Origin: an uncultured Methylobacillus sp.
GTDB lineage: Bacteria; Pseudomonadota; Gammaproteobacteria; Burkholderiales; Methylophilaceae
NCBI GenBank assembly: GCA_946481235.1
Contig: CAMLME010000074.1
Coordinates: forward strand, 1 to 8,975
DNA: 8,975 nt
Reading direction: 5' to 3'
Part shown: in pieces, positions 1-7,116 of the stretch
Layout of the letters: each line of letters starts with the position of its first letter
Numbering within the stretch: the stretch's first letter is position 1
Notes under the pieces: generated by a model
What the model was told of the DNA's origin: nothing
The model's input: only the letters and a program-made list of their open reading frames with translations
The model's database searches: none
Position numbers and translations under genes: made by a program

Positions 1-422
1 GCGCGCATTGCGTCGGCCAGCTTGCCGCCCATCTGCGGCGACATCACCGATTCGCCGGCGGCGGCACGGCGGATGGATTGCAACAGGAAATCGGTATCGA
101 TGTTTTTCAGCAGGTAGCCGCGTGCGCCGATGCGCAGGGCTTCGAGCAGGTCTTCGGCGTCTTCCGACACGGTGAGCATGACGATCTGCGCGTTGGGGGC
201 TTCGTCTTTCAGCAGCGGGATGGTTTCGAGGCCGCTCATGTCAGGCATGTGCAAATCCAGCAGCACCACGTCCGGGTTCAGGCGCTTGGCGTCCTTGACG
301 CCTTCGAGGCCGCTGCCGGCTTCGCCGACCAGTTCGAAATCGTCCTGCCGTTGCAGCACCAGCCGGATGCCGCTGCGGAACAGGCTGTGGTCGTCGATGA
401 TGAGGACGCGGATGGGATTCAT
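1..422 (-). CDS. narL: NarL-type response regulator, 3' end outside window (partial)
   Basis: This reads as the receiver half of a two-component response regulator. About 140 codons are visible, starting at the ATG at 422-420. The N-terminus MNPIRVLIIDDHSLFRSGI has the acidic pair D10/D11. The phosphoacceptor is D56 in VVLLDLHMPDMSG, the switch Thr is T84 in VMLTVSED, and the conserved Lys is K106 in ARGYLLK. These residues and the helix 5 text fit the NarL/FixJ class; the expected LuxR-type HTH would lie beyond the left edge, so DNA binding is not seen. Its ATG overlaps the stop of the sensor kinase (ATGA), with a G-rich stretch just upstream, so translation is probably coupled. The NarL name rests mainly on the NarX-like partner; the receiver alone could belong to another NarL-family regulator. 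Confidence 0.9.
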   Translation of the reverse strand, partial: MNPIRVLIIDDHSLFRSGIRLVLQRQDDFELVGEAGSGLEGVKDAKRLNPDVVLLDLHMPDMSGLETIPLLKDEAPNAQIVMLTVSEDAEDLLEALRIGARGYLLKNIDTDFLLQSIRRAAAGESVMSPQMGGKLADAMR

Positions 423-2341
423 GCGGCCCCCGTGGTCATCGGTGTGGCGGCCCAGGAGAGACAAACGCGCGTGCCCTGCCCCGGCGTGGATTCGAGCGTC
501 AGCTTGCCGCCCATGCGGTGGGCGCGTTCGCGCATGATGCGGATGCCCACGTGCGTGTCACCGGCGCTGCTTTCCGGATCGAATCCGTGGCCGTTGTCTT
601 GCACGCATAATCGGCATTCGCCTTCGGATACCAGCTCGACTTCCACCTTGGTTGCCCCTGAATGTTTGCGTATGTTGGAGAGGGATTCCTGCAGGATGTG
701 CAGCACTTGCAGCACGTATTCCGGCGGCAAGTCGAGATTGGGTCCGACGCGGCTGTAATGCGTCTGGATACCGACCTGCCCTTCGAATTTCTCGAGCGCG
801 CTGCCGATAGCGACATCGAGGTCGGCATGGTCCAGCTTGGTACGGAAATGCACCAGCAATTCGCGCACGTCGTCGTAGCTTTCCTGCACGCCTTCGCGGA
901 TCTGCTCGACGACTTCGATGGCATTGGCGACCTTCTGGTCGCTCAGGTCCTGATGCAGCAGCTGCACCTGGATATTGAGGAAGGCCAGCGACTGCGCGAT
1001 GCTGTCGTGCAGCTCCTGCGCCAGCAGGTTGCGCTCTTCGGAGATTGCCATTTCCTTCTCGCGGGCGATCAGGCGCTGGTTTTCGATGGCGGTACCGAGG
1101 TGCAGGCCCACCGATTCCAGCAAGCGCACCTCGCCCGGCGGCAGGATGCGCGTGACATTGAAGAAGAGATTGAGCAGCCCCAGCATGTTCTGCTTGGAGC
1201 GGATGGGAATGGCGGCAATGGAGCGGAAGTTGTCGCGGCTGCAGGCATGCAGCAACGGCTTGGACGACGGAACGGTGAATTCGGAACTGACGGCGATGCC
1301 GTCACGCGCGACTTCGCCGCAAACGCAGGAGCCAACCGCGAGATAGGTTTCCTCGGCCAGAAAGTGATCGGACACGCCGCGCGCGGCGACCACCTTCAGT
1401 TGCTCGCCCTTGGGGTCGGTCAGGCGTATCACCCCGCCGCTGGCGCCGAACAGCGCGATCATGCGTTCCAGCACGCTGTCGCACAACGGCTCGGCGGCCG
1501 TCGATGCGTTAAGGAAAGCGGCCATTTCATACAGCGTGCCCAGCTCGCGGTTCTTGACCTCGAGCCGCTGCGTTTTCTCCGCGATGCGCTGCTCCAGCGT
1601 GGCATAGGTATCCTGCAATTTCTCCGCCATCTGGTTGAAGCCCTGCGCCAGTTCGCTCAGCTCATCCCCGCCCGTGACCGGCAGCCGCACGCTGAAATCG
1701 GCCTTGCCCATGCTTTGCAAGCCGTCGTTGAGCCGCTTGACCGGGCGCACCAGCAGCAGCGAGAAAATGTAATCGAGCAGGATGGTACCCAGGAACGCCA
1801 CCACGATCAGGCCGATCTGGAAGGAGCGCAGCATGCCGGTAGCATGGGCGTTGCTCTTTTCCACCAGCACCACCAGGTCGTCGATGCCGGCGACAAACCC
1901 TTCGAGCGAAATCTGGTATTCGGACAGCAGCCGGGATTTCTCTGTCGTCGTCGAGGCATCCTGAATGCCCTGGATACGCGGCTTGATCACGTTGAGCCAG
2001 GCGGAATGCAATTCCGTCATCTGACGGTCAACGGCGGGTTCATCGGGGAGGAACAGCGGACGCTGCGGATTGCCGTGCTTGAGTTCGATCAGCGTGCGCT
2101 CGAAACGCACGGTTTCCTGCTCGATATTGGCGCTCAGGTTCAGCTCGGGCTGCCGCACCTGCTGTGCCAGCAGGAATGCAATGCGGTAGGAACGCATGCG
2201 CTCCTTGCCGGCGTCGTTGATCGCCGCGGCGCTGCCTTCGAGCTGCCAGGAAACGAATAACGTGGACCCGATGGCCACCACCGCCACAAGAAAATAAAAC
2301 ACCAGCAAGCCGGTGATTTTCTGGCTGATCTTGAGTTTCAT
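419..2341 (-). CDS. narX: Nitrate/nitrite sensor histidine kinase, NarX type
   Basis: Membrane sensor kinase of about 640 residues that would phosphorylate the NarL-type regulator encoded next to it. In order it shows TM1 (about 9-31), a periplasmic sensor domain, TM2 (about 175-197), HAMP (about 198-252), a GAF domain (about 271-422), a HisKA_3 dimerisation segment with the phosphoacceptor His445 in AQELHDSIAQSLAF, and an HATPase_c domain with N-box (ESLSNIRKHSGA) and G-box (DNGHGFD) text. Just after TM1 the AINDAGKERMRSYR segment (about 40-53) matches the NarX/NarQ P-box that binds nitrate or nitrite; this is the main reason for the NarX call. I chose the ATG at 2341 because GGAAGG lies 9 bases before it; an in-frame TTG 13 codons upstream has no such site. 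The full-length GAF has a Cys-x-Cys pair (about 339/341) and a third Cys near 367, possibly a sensory feature. It ends in an ATGA overlap with narL. Confidence 0.9.
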   Translation of the reverse strand: MKLKISQKITGLLVFYFLVAVVAIGSTLFVSWQLEGSAAAINDAGKERMRSYRIAFLLAQQVRQPELNLSANIEQETVRFERTLIELKHGNPQRPLFLPDEPAVDRQMTELHSAWLNVIKPRIQGIQDASTTTEKSRLLSEYQISLEGFVAGIDDLVVLVEKSNAHATGMLRSFQIGLIVVAFLGTILLDYIFSLLLVRPVKRLNDGLQSMGKADFSVRLPVTGGDELSELAQGFNQMAEKLQDTYATLEQRIAEKTQRLEVKNRELGTLYEMAAFLNASTAAEPLCDSVLERMIALFGASGGVIRLTDPKGEQLKVVAARGVSDHFLAEETYLAVGSCVCGEVARDGIAVSSEFTVPSSKPLLHACSRDNFRSIAAIPIRSKQNMLGLLNLFFNVTRILPPGEVRLLESVGLHLGTAIENQRLIAREKEMAISEERNLLAQELHDSIAQSLAFLNIQVQLLHQDLSDQKVANAIEVVEQIREGVQESYDDVRELLVHFRTKLDHADLDVAIGSALEKFEGQVGIQTHYSRVGPNLDLPPEYVLQVLHILQESLSNIRKHSGATKVEVELVSEGECRLCVQDNGHGFDPESSAGDTHVGIRIMRERAHRMGGKLTLESTPGQGTRVCLSWAATPMTTGAA

Positions 2342-2350
2342 CGTGCAGAG

Positions 2351-2356
2351 CCTTCC
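2351..2356 (-). promoter_or_regulatory. Ribosome binding site that sets the narX start
   Basis: GGAAGG on the minus strand lies 9 bases before the ATG at 2341. It favours this start over the in-frame TTG at 2380. Confidence 0.6.
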
Positions 2357-2387
2357 AAGCCACGAATCGCGGACGCGCAAGTCCTTT

Positions 2388-2417
2388 ATGTTACTCCGAA
2401 CGGTTGCGGCAATCCAA
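2388..2417 (-). promoter_or_regulatory. Possible narX promoter
   Basis: In the 109-base gap before narX the minus strand has TTGGAT (2417-2412) and TAACAT (2393-2388) separated by 18 bases. This is a passable but weak sigma70-type pair. I see no FNR-like TTGAT-N4-ATCAA site nearby. The rest of the gap holds only a short GGCC inverted repeat without a T-run, so there is no convincing terminator for the upstream gene. Confidence 0.25.
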
Positions 2418-2450
2418 AGGAATCAGGCCAGCCACCCGGCCGCGCAGTGC

Positions 2451-4373
2451 TCAGTCCTGCGGCTTTTCCGACAACACAAAAAACGACAGCGGCCGGCGCA
2501 CGAAGCGCTGCAGCATCAGCACCGCCAGACGGAGGATCTGGGTGGTGCCGAGGCGGCGCGACTTCATCGCCACATACAGCGCCAGCGAGAAACTCACCGC
2601 CAGGTTCACCAGCGCGATGGCGATCACGCCGATGGCGGCCCAGACGAAGGGCTGAACGGCTTCCGAGAAATTCAGCAGGTCCAGCGCGAAGCCCAGGTTG
2701 GCGCTGCCGAAGGCTACATGGCGGATGTCGATGGGCAGGCCGGTGAGCGTGCCCAGCACGCCAACCAGGCCGAGGTACATGCCGAAGAACAGGTTGCCGA
2801 GGATGGCGCCGTAGTGGGCGTCGATATAGTCGGCGAATTTTGCCGCGCGCTTTTTACCCAAACGCGCCAGGCCGGGGGCAGCGGCAATGCGGGAAGCCAG
2901 GTGGTGATAGCGCGCCTGGTTGTCGAAATAGCCTGACACCAGCCCCGACAGGAACAGGCCGACCCCGGCCACGGCCGCAAAGAACAGCGCGCCGCTGTGC
3001 AAGGGATGCAGGTCTTGCAGCAGGTGATGCGCTTTTTCAACGGATGCCGGCGGATGACCGAAAACGAATGGCCAGCTGAAGGCGATCAGGAAAGCCACCG
3101 GCAGCGCCAGCCCAACGTTGCCGAGCACCGCGATGAACTGGGTGCGCATCACGTTCTGCACCAGGTCGCCCAGGCGTTCGAGTTCGCGCGGATGGCTTTC
3201 TTCCAATGTCGCGGCAATCGCGGCCGCAGTCATCGCAGGCTGCTTGGTGGCGACCGTAAAACCCAGCAAATGGATCAGTACGAAGCCGATCCCGTAATTG
3301 AGGCCGAAGGCGATGCCTTCGGTCAGTTGCGGCAAATGCAGATGGGTAAGCTGGATCTTGATCATCGCCATCATCGCGATGATCACCCCGCCGCCTGCCG
3401 CGCTGCGCGCCATGCCCCACCATTCCGAGCGGTCCTTGGCGATGTAGTGCTCGCCGTGGCGGCTTGCGTGGTCGGTAATGTTGCGCGCCATCAGGCTGAC
3501 GTTTTCGCCGATATAGCTGCTAACGCGATACTGGTTCTGCTGCGCGGAAACCAGGGTTTTCATCAGGCGCACGGCATGCAATTGCTGGTCTTCCGCGGCG
3601 GTGAGATCGAGCAGCATGCGCAAGCGCGCGATCAATTGCCGTATCCGCGCCAGCAGGTAAGTGAGCCGGATACTGACGCCGTACTCGCCGGCCTTGCGCC
3701 GCACGCGATCAAGCACTTCGTCGCACTGATCGAACAGGACGTCGATATCGCGCACCTCCTCGCGACTCGGCCCCGCACCGCCGGTTCTGGCGCGCTCGAG
3801 GATAGGGATCAGCATTGCGTTCTGCGCAAGAAATGGCGATTCGTAGCGCTCCAGCGCCTCATCCGCATGTAGCAGCTCGCGATCCAGTGCCGTACCGGTC
3901 AAACGGTAGGAAAGCACACGCACCGCTTCGAGCACATTCGCTTTCGCCGCATCGCCCTTGCCGGTTTGCGCCAGGCCCAGGGCCGAGGCCAGCGTGGCCC
4001 ACGTCTCGTCGCTGACCGCCTCAACCCATTGGTGATCCCAGGCGCGGCGAAATACCAGGCCAATCACGTCATGCAACTGCTCGCGATCGGGCGCAGGCGG
4101 CAGCAAACGATGACTCAGCCGCTGCGTCATTTCCATCCAGAAACCCTGCCCGGAACGGATGCCCAGCTCGGCATAGAAAGGCGTTTGATAGGGCAGCGAA
4201 AGCAATTCGAGCACATCATCCGCCAGTGCGGCGGCCAGCTCGGGCTGTTGCGACAGATGCACCGCCTCGGCGCGAATGTTGCGCTCGGCGCCGGCAACAT
4301 CGTCCTGCGCGGAAGGGCGCAGGCGGTCCACCAGCGCGGCGAGACGGTCGATCATGGGTTGCGTTTGTTTCAT
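2451..4373 (-). CDS. Gcr/SpecificRecomb-family membrane protein ('site-specific recombinase')
   Basis: A 640-residue protein that I recognise as the family usually annotated as site-specific recombinase (neisserial Gcr, Pfam SpecificRecomb), at its normal length. Residues 1-320 are soluble and rich in helix and charge. The C-terminal half has about six hydrophobic segments, near 324-340, 352-373, 413-437, 459-482, 522-545 and 575-600. The conserved-looking patches YGIGFVLIHLLGFTVATKQPA (first part, about 360-379) and QFIAVLGNVGLALPVAF (about 412-428) lie in that membrane half. I see no serine- or tyrosine-recombinase catalytic motif, so the recombinase activity is doubtful and the true role is unknown; an integral inner-membrane protein is the safer description. 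It starts 44 bases after the ETF-QO stop, so co-transcription is possible. The start ATG has only a weak GGA upstream; an in-frame ATG at codon 7 is an alternative. Confidence 0.8.
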   Translation of the reverse strand: MKQTQPMIDRLAALVDRLRPSAQDDVAGAERNIRAEAVHLSQQPELAAALADDVLELLSLPYQTPFYAELGIRSGQGFWMEMTQRLSHRLLPPAPDREQLHDVIGLVFRRAWDHQWVEAVSDETWATLASALGLAQTGKGDAAKANVLEAVRVLSYRLTGTALDRELLHADEALERYESPFLAQNAMLIPILERARTGGAGPSREEVRDIDVLFDQCDEVLDRVRRKAGEYGVSIRLTYLLARIRQLIARLRMLLDLTAAEDQQLHAVRLMKTLVSAQQNQYRVSSYIGENVSLMARNITDHASRHGEHYIAKDRSEWWGMARSAAGGGVIIAMMAMIKIQLTHLHLPQLTEGIAFGLNYGIGFVLIHLLGFTVATKQPAMTAAAIAATLEESHPRELERLGDLVQNVMRTQFIAVLGNVGLALPVAFLIAFSWPFVFGHPPASVEKAHHLLQDLHPLHSGALFFAAVAGVGLFLSGLVSGYFDNQARYHHLASRIAAAPGLARLGKKRAAKFADYIDAHYGAILGNLFFGMYLGLVGVLGTLTGLPIDIRHVAFGSANLGFALDLLNFSEAVQPFVWAAIGVIAIALVNLAVSFSLALYVAMKSRRLGTTQILRLAVLMLQRFVRRPLSFFVLSEKPQD

Positions 4374-4380
4374 GAAGATT

Positions 4381-4410
4381 CCGGGTAATTTTTATTAACG
4401 AACCGGGTAA
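4381..4410. repeat. Two direct CCGGGTAA repeats, 22 bases apart
   Basis: CCGGGTAA occurs at 4381-4388 and again at 4403-4410, in the AT-rich 44-base gap between ETF-QO and the Gcr-family gene. The 22-base period is two helical turns, so both copies would lie on the same face of the DNA. This could be a regulator site or chance. No hairpin with a T-run is present, so the gap does not look like a terminator. Confidence 0.4.
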
Positions 4411-4417
4411 ACCGCCG

Positions 4418-6076
4418 TTACATCGACGAATAAACCGGCCCGCTTCCGCCTTCCGGCGGCACCCACACGATATTCTGCGTCGGGTCCTTGATGTCGCAGG
4501 TTTTGCAGTGGATGCAGTTCTGCGCATTGATCTGCAAGCGGGTTTCTTCACCGCTGCCGACGATTTCATAAACGCCGGCCGGGCAATAGCGCTGCTCGGG
4601 CGCATCGAAGCGCGGCAGGTTGAGCCGCACCGGCACGGCGGCGTCTTTCAGTTGCAGATGGCAAGGCTGGTCGGCGTCGTGCGCGATGTTGCTGAGCGCT
4701 ATCGAACTGAGCCGGTCGAACGTCACCACACCGTCGGGCTTGGGGTAGCTTATTTCCGGCATGGTCGCGGCCGGGCGCGTGCATTCATGGTCGGCTTGCG
4801 CATGGCGTAAGGTCCAGGGCAGACGAATGCCGAATGCCGCCAGCCACATTTCGGCGCCGCCCAGCAAAGTGCCGCCCCAGGTGCCGAGACGCGACAGCCA
4901 CGGCTTCACGTTGCGCACGGCATCGAGGTCGCGCCAGACCCAGGAGTTGCGCATCTTTTCCGGATAGGCCGTCAGCACATCCTGCGAAGCGGGACGCGAT
5001 TCGTCGATAAAAGCCTCGAACGCGGCTTCGGCGGCGAGCATGCCGGATTTCATCGCGTTGTGCGTGCCCTTGATGCGCGGCACGTTGACCATGCCGGCGC
5101 TGCAGCCGATCAGCGCGCCGCCGGGGAAGACCAGCTCCGGCCAGGATTGCAGCCCGCCTTCGCTGATTGCCCGTGCACCGTAGCTCAGGCGCTGCGCGCC
5201 TTCCAGCAAGATTTTCATCGTCGGATGCGTCTTGAAACGCTGGAATTCGTCGAACGGCGAGAGGTGCGGGTTGGCGTAATCGAGATGTACGACGAAGCCC
5301 ACCGCCACCAGCCGCTCGCCATAGTGATACACAAACGATCCGCCGCCGGTATCGGCCGTCAACGGCCAGCCCTGGCTGTGCTCGACGAGACCGGGCCGGT
5401 GCTTGTCCGCCGCCACGCGCCAGATTTCCTTGAATCCGAGGCCGTATTTCTGCGGCGAAGCGTTGCGGCGCAGATCGAATTTGGCTTCCAGCTGCCGCGT
5501 CAGCGAGCCGCGCGCGCCTTCCGCGATCAGCGTATAGCGGGCACGAATCTCGATGCCGGGCGTGAACTGCGGCGTTTCTTCGCCGCTGGCATTGCGGCCC
5601 ATGTCGCCGGTGATGATGCCGATGACATGGCCGTGTTCGTCGTAAAGCATTTCCTGCGCGGAAAAGCCGGCGTAGATTTCCACGCCCAATGCTTCGGCCT
5701 GCTGACCCATCCAGCGGCATACGTCCCCGAGACTCGCGATATAAGCGCGCTTGTTGCGCATCAGCGGCGGCAACAGCCAGTGGGGAATTTCCCGCGATTC
5801 GGTTTCGCTCAGAATCAGGAAGCGGTCTTCCGTGACCGGGGTTTTCAGCGGCGCGCCCTTCCCCGCCCAATCCGGTATCAGCTCGTCCAGCGCCGTTGGA
5901 TCGATGACCGCGCCCGAGACGATATGCGCGCCGACCTCCGCGCCTTTTTCCAGTACGCAGACGCTGATTTCCTTGCCGGATTCCAGCGAGAGTTGTTTCA
6001 AGCGTATCGCCGCCGCCAGACCGGATGGGCCGGCGCCGACGATGAGGATGTCGTACTGCATTACGTCGCGTTGCAT
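4418..6076 (-). CDS. Electron transfer flavoprotein-ubiquinone oxidoreductase (ETF-QO)
   Basis: A 552-residue protein, the usual length for ETF-QO, which takes electrons from reduced ETF and passes them to ubiquinone at the inner membrane face. The N-terminal FAD site is clear: ILIVGAGPSGLAAA with G14-x-G16-x-x-G19. It is followed by the family blocks GAHIVSGAVIDP (about 49-60), KYGLGFKEIWRV (about 210-221) and GCSAGMVNVPRIKGTHNAMKSG (in part, about 324-345). The C-terminus carries the [4Fe-4S] ligands C498, C521, C524 and C527 (NCIHCKTCDIKDPTQNI), so all redox centres look intact. It is a peripheral membrane enzyme with no TM helix expected. The start at 6076 is preferred over a second ATG at codon 6, which has no upstream Shine-Dalgarno text; the chosen start has only a weak AGAG overlapping the lysR stop. 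It lies 12 bases after lysR and is probably co-transcribed with it. The symbol etfD or fixC is used variably, so I leave it blank. Confidence 0.95.
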   Translation of the reverse strand: MQRDVMQYDILIVGAGPSGLAAAIRLKQLSLESGKEISVCVLEKGAEVGAHIVSGAVIDPTALDELIPDWAGKGAPLKTPVTEDRFLILSETESREIPHWLLPPLMRNKRAYIASLGDVCRWMGQQAEALGVEIYAGFSAQEMLYDEHGHVIGIITGDMGRNASGEETPQFTPGIEIRARYTLIAEGARGSLTRQLEAKFDLRRNASPQKYGLGFKEIWRVAADKHRPGLVEHSQGWPLTADTGGGSFVYHYGERLVAVGFVVHLDYANPHLSPFDEFQRFKTHPTMKILLEGAQRLSYGARAISEGGLQSWPELVFPGGALIGCSAGMVNVPRIKGTHNAMKSGMLAAEAAFEAFIDESRPASQDVLTAYPEKMRNSWVWRDLDAVRNVKPWLSRLGTWGGTLLGGAEMWLAAFGIRLPWTLRHAQADHECTRPAATMPEISYPKPDGVVTFDRLSSIALSNIAHDADQPCHLQLKDAAVPVRLNLPRFDAPEQRYCPAGVYEIVGSGEETRLQINAQNCIHCKTCDIKDPTQNIVWVPPEGGSGPVYSSM

Positions 6077-6088
6077 GATGGGGTCGCT

Positions 6089-7015
6089 CTAAGCTATGGG
6101 TGGAATATCGATTTCGTCGCTGCGGCTCAAGCCTTCGGTCATTTCCCGGCAAAGCGCCAGGAATTCGCGCATGCCGGCGGTCTGGTATTTCTGCTTGTGC
6201 CAGAGAAAATAGAAATAGCGCCGCAGGTCGAGATCCGGCGTGTCTATCGGCACCAGGCTGCCGCGACGGAACGCATCTTTCAGCGCCAGCCGCGAAATGC
6301 AGCCGAGGCCGAGGCCGGATTCAACTGCCCGTTTGATCGCTTCGGTGTGTTCCAGTTCGAGGCGGATGTTCAGCCGCGAATGGTGATTGTGCATCGCACG
6401 GTCGAAGGTTTCGCGCGTGCCGGAGCCTTTCTCGCGCAGGATCCACGGCTCCGCCAGCAACTGTTCAAGCGAAACCCTCTTCTTGCCTGCAAGCGGATGG
6501 CTGGGTGCGCAGAACATCGCCAGCTCGTCCGCGATCCACGGCTGGACCTCCAGGTCGGGATGGTTGCAGTCGCCCTCGATCAGCCCGAGATCGAGCGCGT
6601 AATGCGCGACCTGCTGCACGATGGTGGCGGTGTTGTGCACCTGCAACTGCACCTGGGCTTGCGGATGGCGTTGCAGGAACTTCGCGACGATCAGCGTAGT
6701 CAAGTAATTACCGATGGTCAGCGTGGCACCGATGCTGAGCGGGCCAAAGCCGGAACGGCCCTCGAGCAGGTCTTCGACTTCGTTGGCACGGTCGAGCAGT
6801 TCCACCGCGCGGGGCAGCAATTGCCTCCCGACCTCGTTCAGGCGCAATGACTTCCCCACCCGGTCGAACAGTTGCAAACCGAACTGCCGCTCGAACTCGC
6901 CCAGCGCGGTACTGGTGGCCGATTGCGACAGCGGAATTTCTTCGGCGGCACGTGAGACATTGCCGCTGCGCCCGATGGCGACGAAGACTTCAAGTTGACG
7001 GAGGGTGAATTTCAT
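6089..7015 (-). CDS. LysR-family transcriptional regulator, YeiE/CysL-like
   Basis: A 308-residue LysR-type regulator of normal length. Residues 1-60 form the winged helix-turn-helix (MKFTLRQLEVFVAIGRSGN, SQSATSTALGEFE, LFDRVGK). Residues about 90-295 form the LysR substrate-binding domain, with TIGNYL (100-105), the EGDCNHPDL region, PWILREKGSGTRE (190-202) and EAIKRAVESGLGLGCISR (225-242). This set closely resembles E. coli YeiE and related CysL-type regulators, some of which respond to sulfite or sulfur status; the ligand here is not known. The gene diverges from etfB across a 101-base spacer with a perfect T-N11-A palindrome and lies 12 bases upstream of ETF-QO. Control of its own transcription and of etfBA is therefore the likely job, as is usual for divergent LysR regulators. 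The ATG has no good Shine-Dalgarno sequence and the leader is probably very short. Confidence 0.92.
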   Translation of the reverse strand: MKFTLRQLEVFVAIGRSGNVSRAAEEIPLSQSATSTALGEFERQFGLQLFDRVGKSLRLNEVGRQLLPRAVELLDRANEVEDLLEGRSGFGPLSIGATLTIGNYLTTLIVAKFLQRHPQAQVQLQVHNTATIVQQVAHYALDLGLIEGDCNHPDLEVQPWIADELAMFCAPSHPLAGKKRVSLEQLLAEPWILREKGSGTRETFDRAMHNHHSRLNIRLELEHTEAIKRAVESGLGLGCISRLALKDAFRRGSLVPIDTPDLDLRRYFYFLWHKQKYQTAGMREFLALCREMTEGLSRSDEIDIPPIA

Positions 7016-7029
7016 ATCTGTTTAATAGA

Positions 7030-7042
7030 TAGATATTATCTA
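7030..7042. promoter_or_regulatory. LysR-type operator, perfect T-N11-A palindrome
   Basis: TAGATA-T-TATCTA is a perfect 13-base palindrome with exact T-N11-A geometry, the classic recognition pattern of LysR regulators. It lies in the spacer between the divergent lysR and etfB genes. It falls about 46-58 bases before the predicted etfB transcription start, a position suited to activation. It also covers the predicted lysR -10, which would give autorepression. The preceding bases repeat TAGATA once more with a 4-base shift (7026-7031). Binding by the adjacent LysR protein is inferred. Confidence 0.6.
7033..7038 (-). promoter_or_regulatory. Possible lysR -10 element inside the operator
   Basis: Read on the minus strand, 7038-7033 is TAATAT, a near-consensus -10. 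The transcript would start around 7026, leaving a leader of roughly 11 bases before the lysR ATG at 7015. No good -35 sits at the usual spacing (TTGTTA at 7059-7054 is 15 bases away), so the assignment is tentative. Confidence 0.3.
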
Positions 7043-7052
7043 AACAATCCAT

Positions 7053-7081
7053 TTAACAAATATTCTACCGGCGAATAGAAT
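7053..7081 (+). promoter_or_regulatory. Sigma70-type promoter of etfBA-fpr
   Basis: TTAACA (7053-7058, five of six consensus bases) and TAGAAT (7076-7081) are separated by exactly 17 bases. The predicted start is near 7088, giving a leader of about 29 bases. The -35 lies 10 bases downstream of the LysR palindrome, so a bound LysR tetramer could contact RNA polymerase. Confidence 0.6.
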
Positions 7082-7105
7082 GCAATGCAATTGCAGCATT
7101 AACTG

Positions 7106-7110
7106 AAGGA
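7106..7110 (+). promoter_or_regulatory. Ribosome binding site of etfB
   Basis: AAGGA lies 6 bases before the ATG at 7117, a strong and well-spaced site that fixes the etfB start. Confidence 0.75.
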
Positions 7111-7116
7111 TTTGCC

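Larger units (their letters stand above)
7019..7046. promoter_or_regulatory. Outer inverted repeat TGTTTA-N16-TAAACA around the operator
   Basis: TGTTTA at 7019-7024 is matched exactly by its reverse complement TAAACA at 7041-7046. It surrounds the 13-base palindrome but is centred 3.5 bases away from it. It may form part of an extended LysR-type footprint or a second overlapping site. Confidence 0.4.

Noticed and set aside
662..2260. Long plus-strand open frame (532 codons) opposite narX
   Set aside because: It is antisense to a clear sensor kinase. The translation is low-complexity and rich in His, Gln, Ala and Arg, as expected for the shadow of a GC-rich gene, and no family is recognisable.
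2342..2380. Upstream TTG start adding 13 residues to NarX
   Set aside because: It has no ribosome site, while the downstream ATG has GGAAGG 9 bases before it and gives a normal short cytoplasmic tail before TM1.
2426..2441. GGCC inverted repeat as a terminator after the Gcr-family gene
   Set aside because: The stem is only four base pairs and no T-run follows.
4785..6152. Minus-strand open frame (455 codons) in another frame of ETF-QO
   Set aside because: Arg-rich frame-shifted reading of the ETF-QO gene, which is itself intact from FAD motif to iron-sulfur cysteines.
5060..6850. Long plus-strand open frame (596 codons) opposite ETF-QO and lysR
   Set aside because: It crosses two well-supported genes, has no recognisable domain, and has shadow-like Arg/Ala/Gln composition.
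7025..7035. Short tetranucleotide tract (ATAG repeated) as a phase-variation site
   Set aside because: Fewer than three copies is too short for slippage, and it is explained as part of the operator palindrome.
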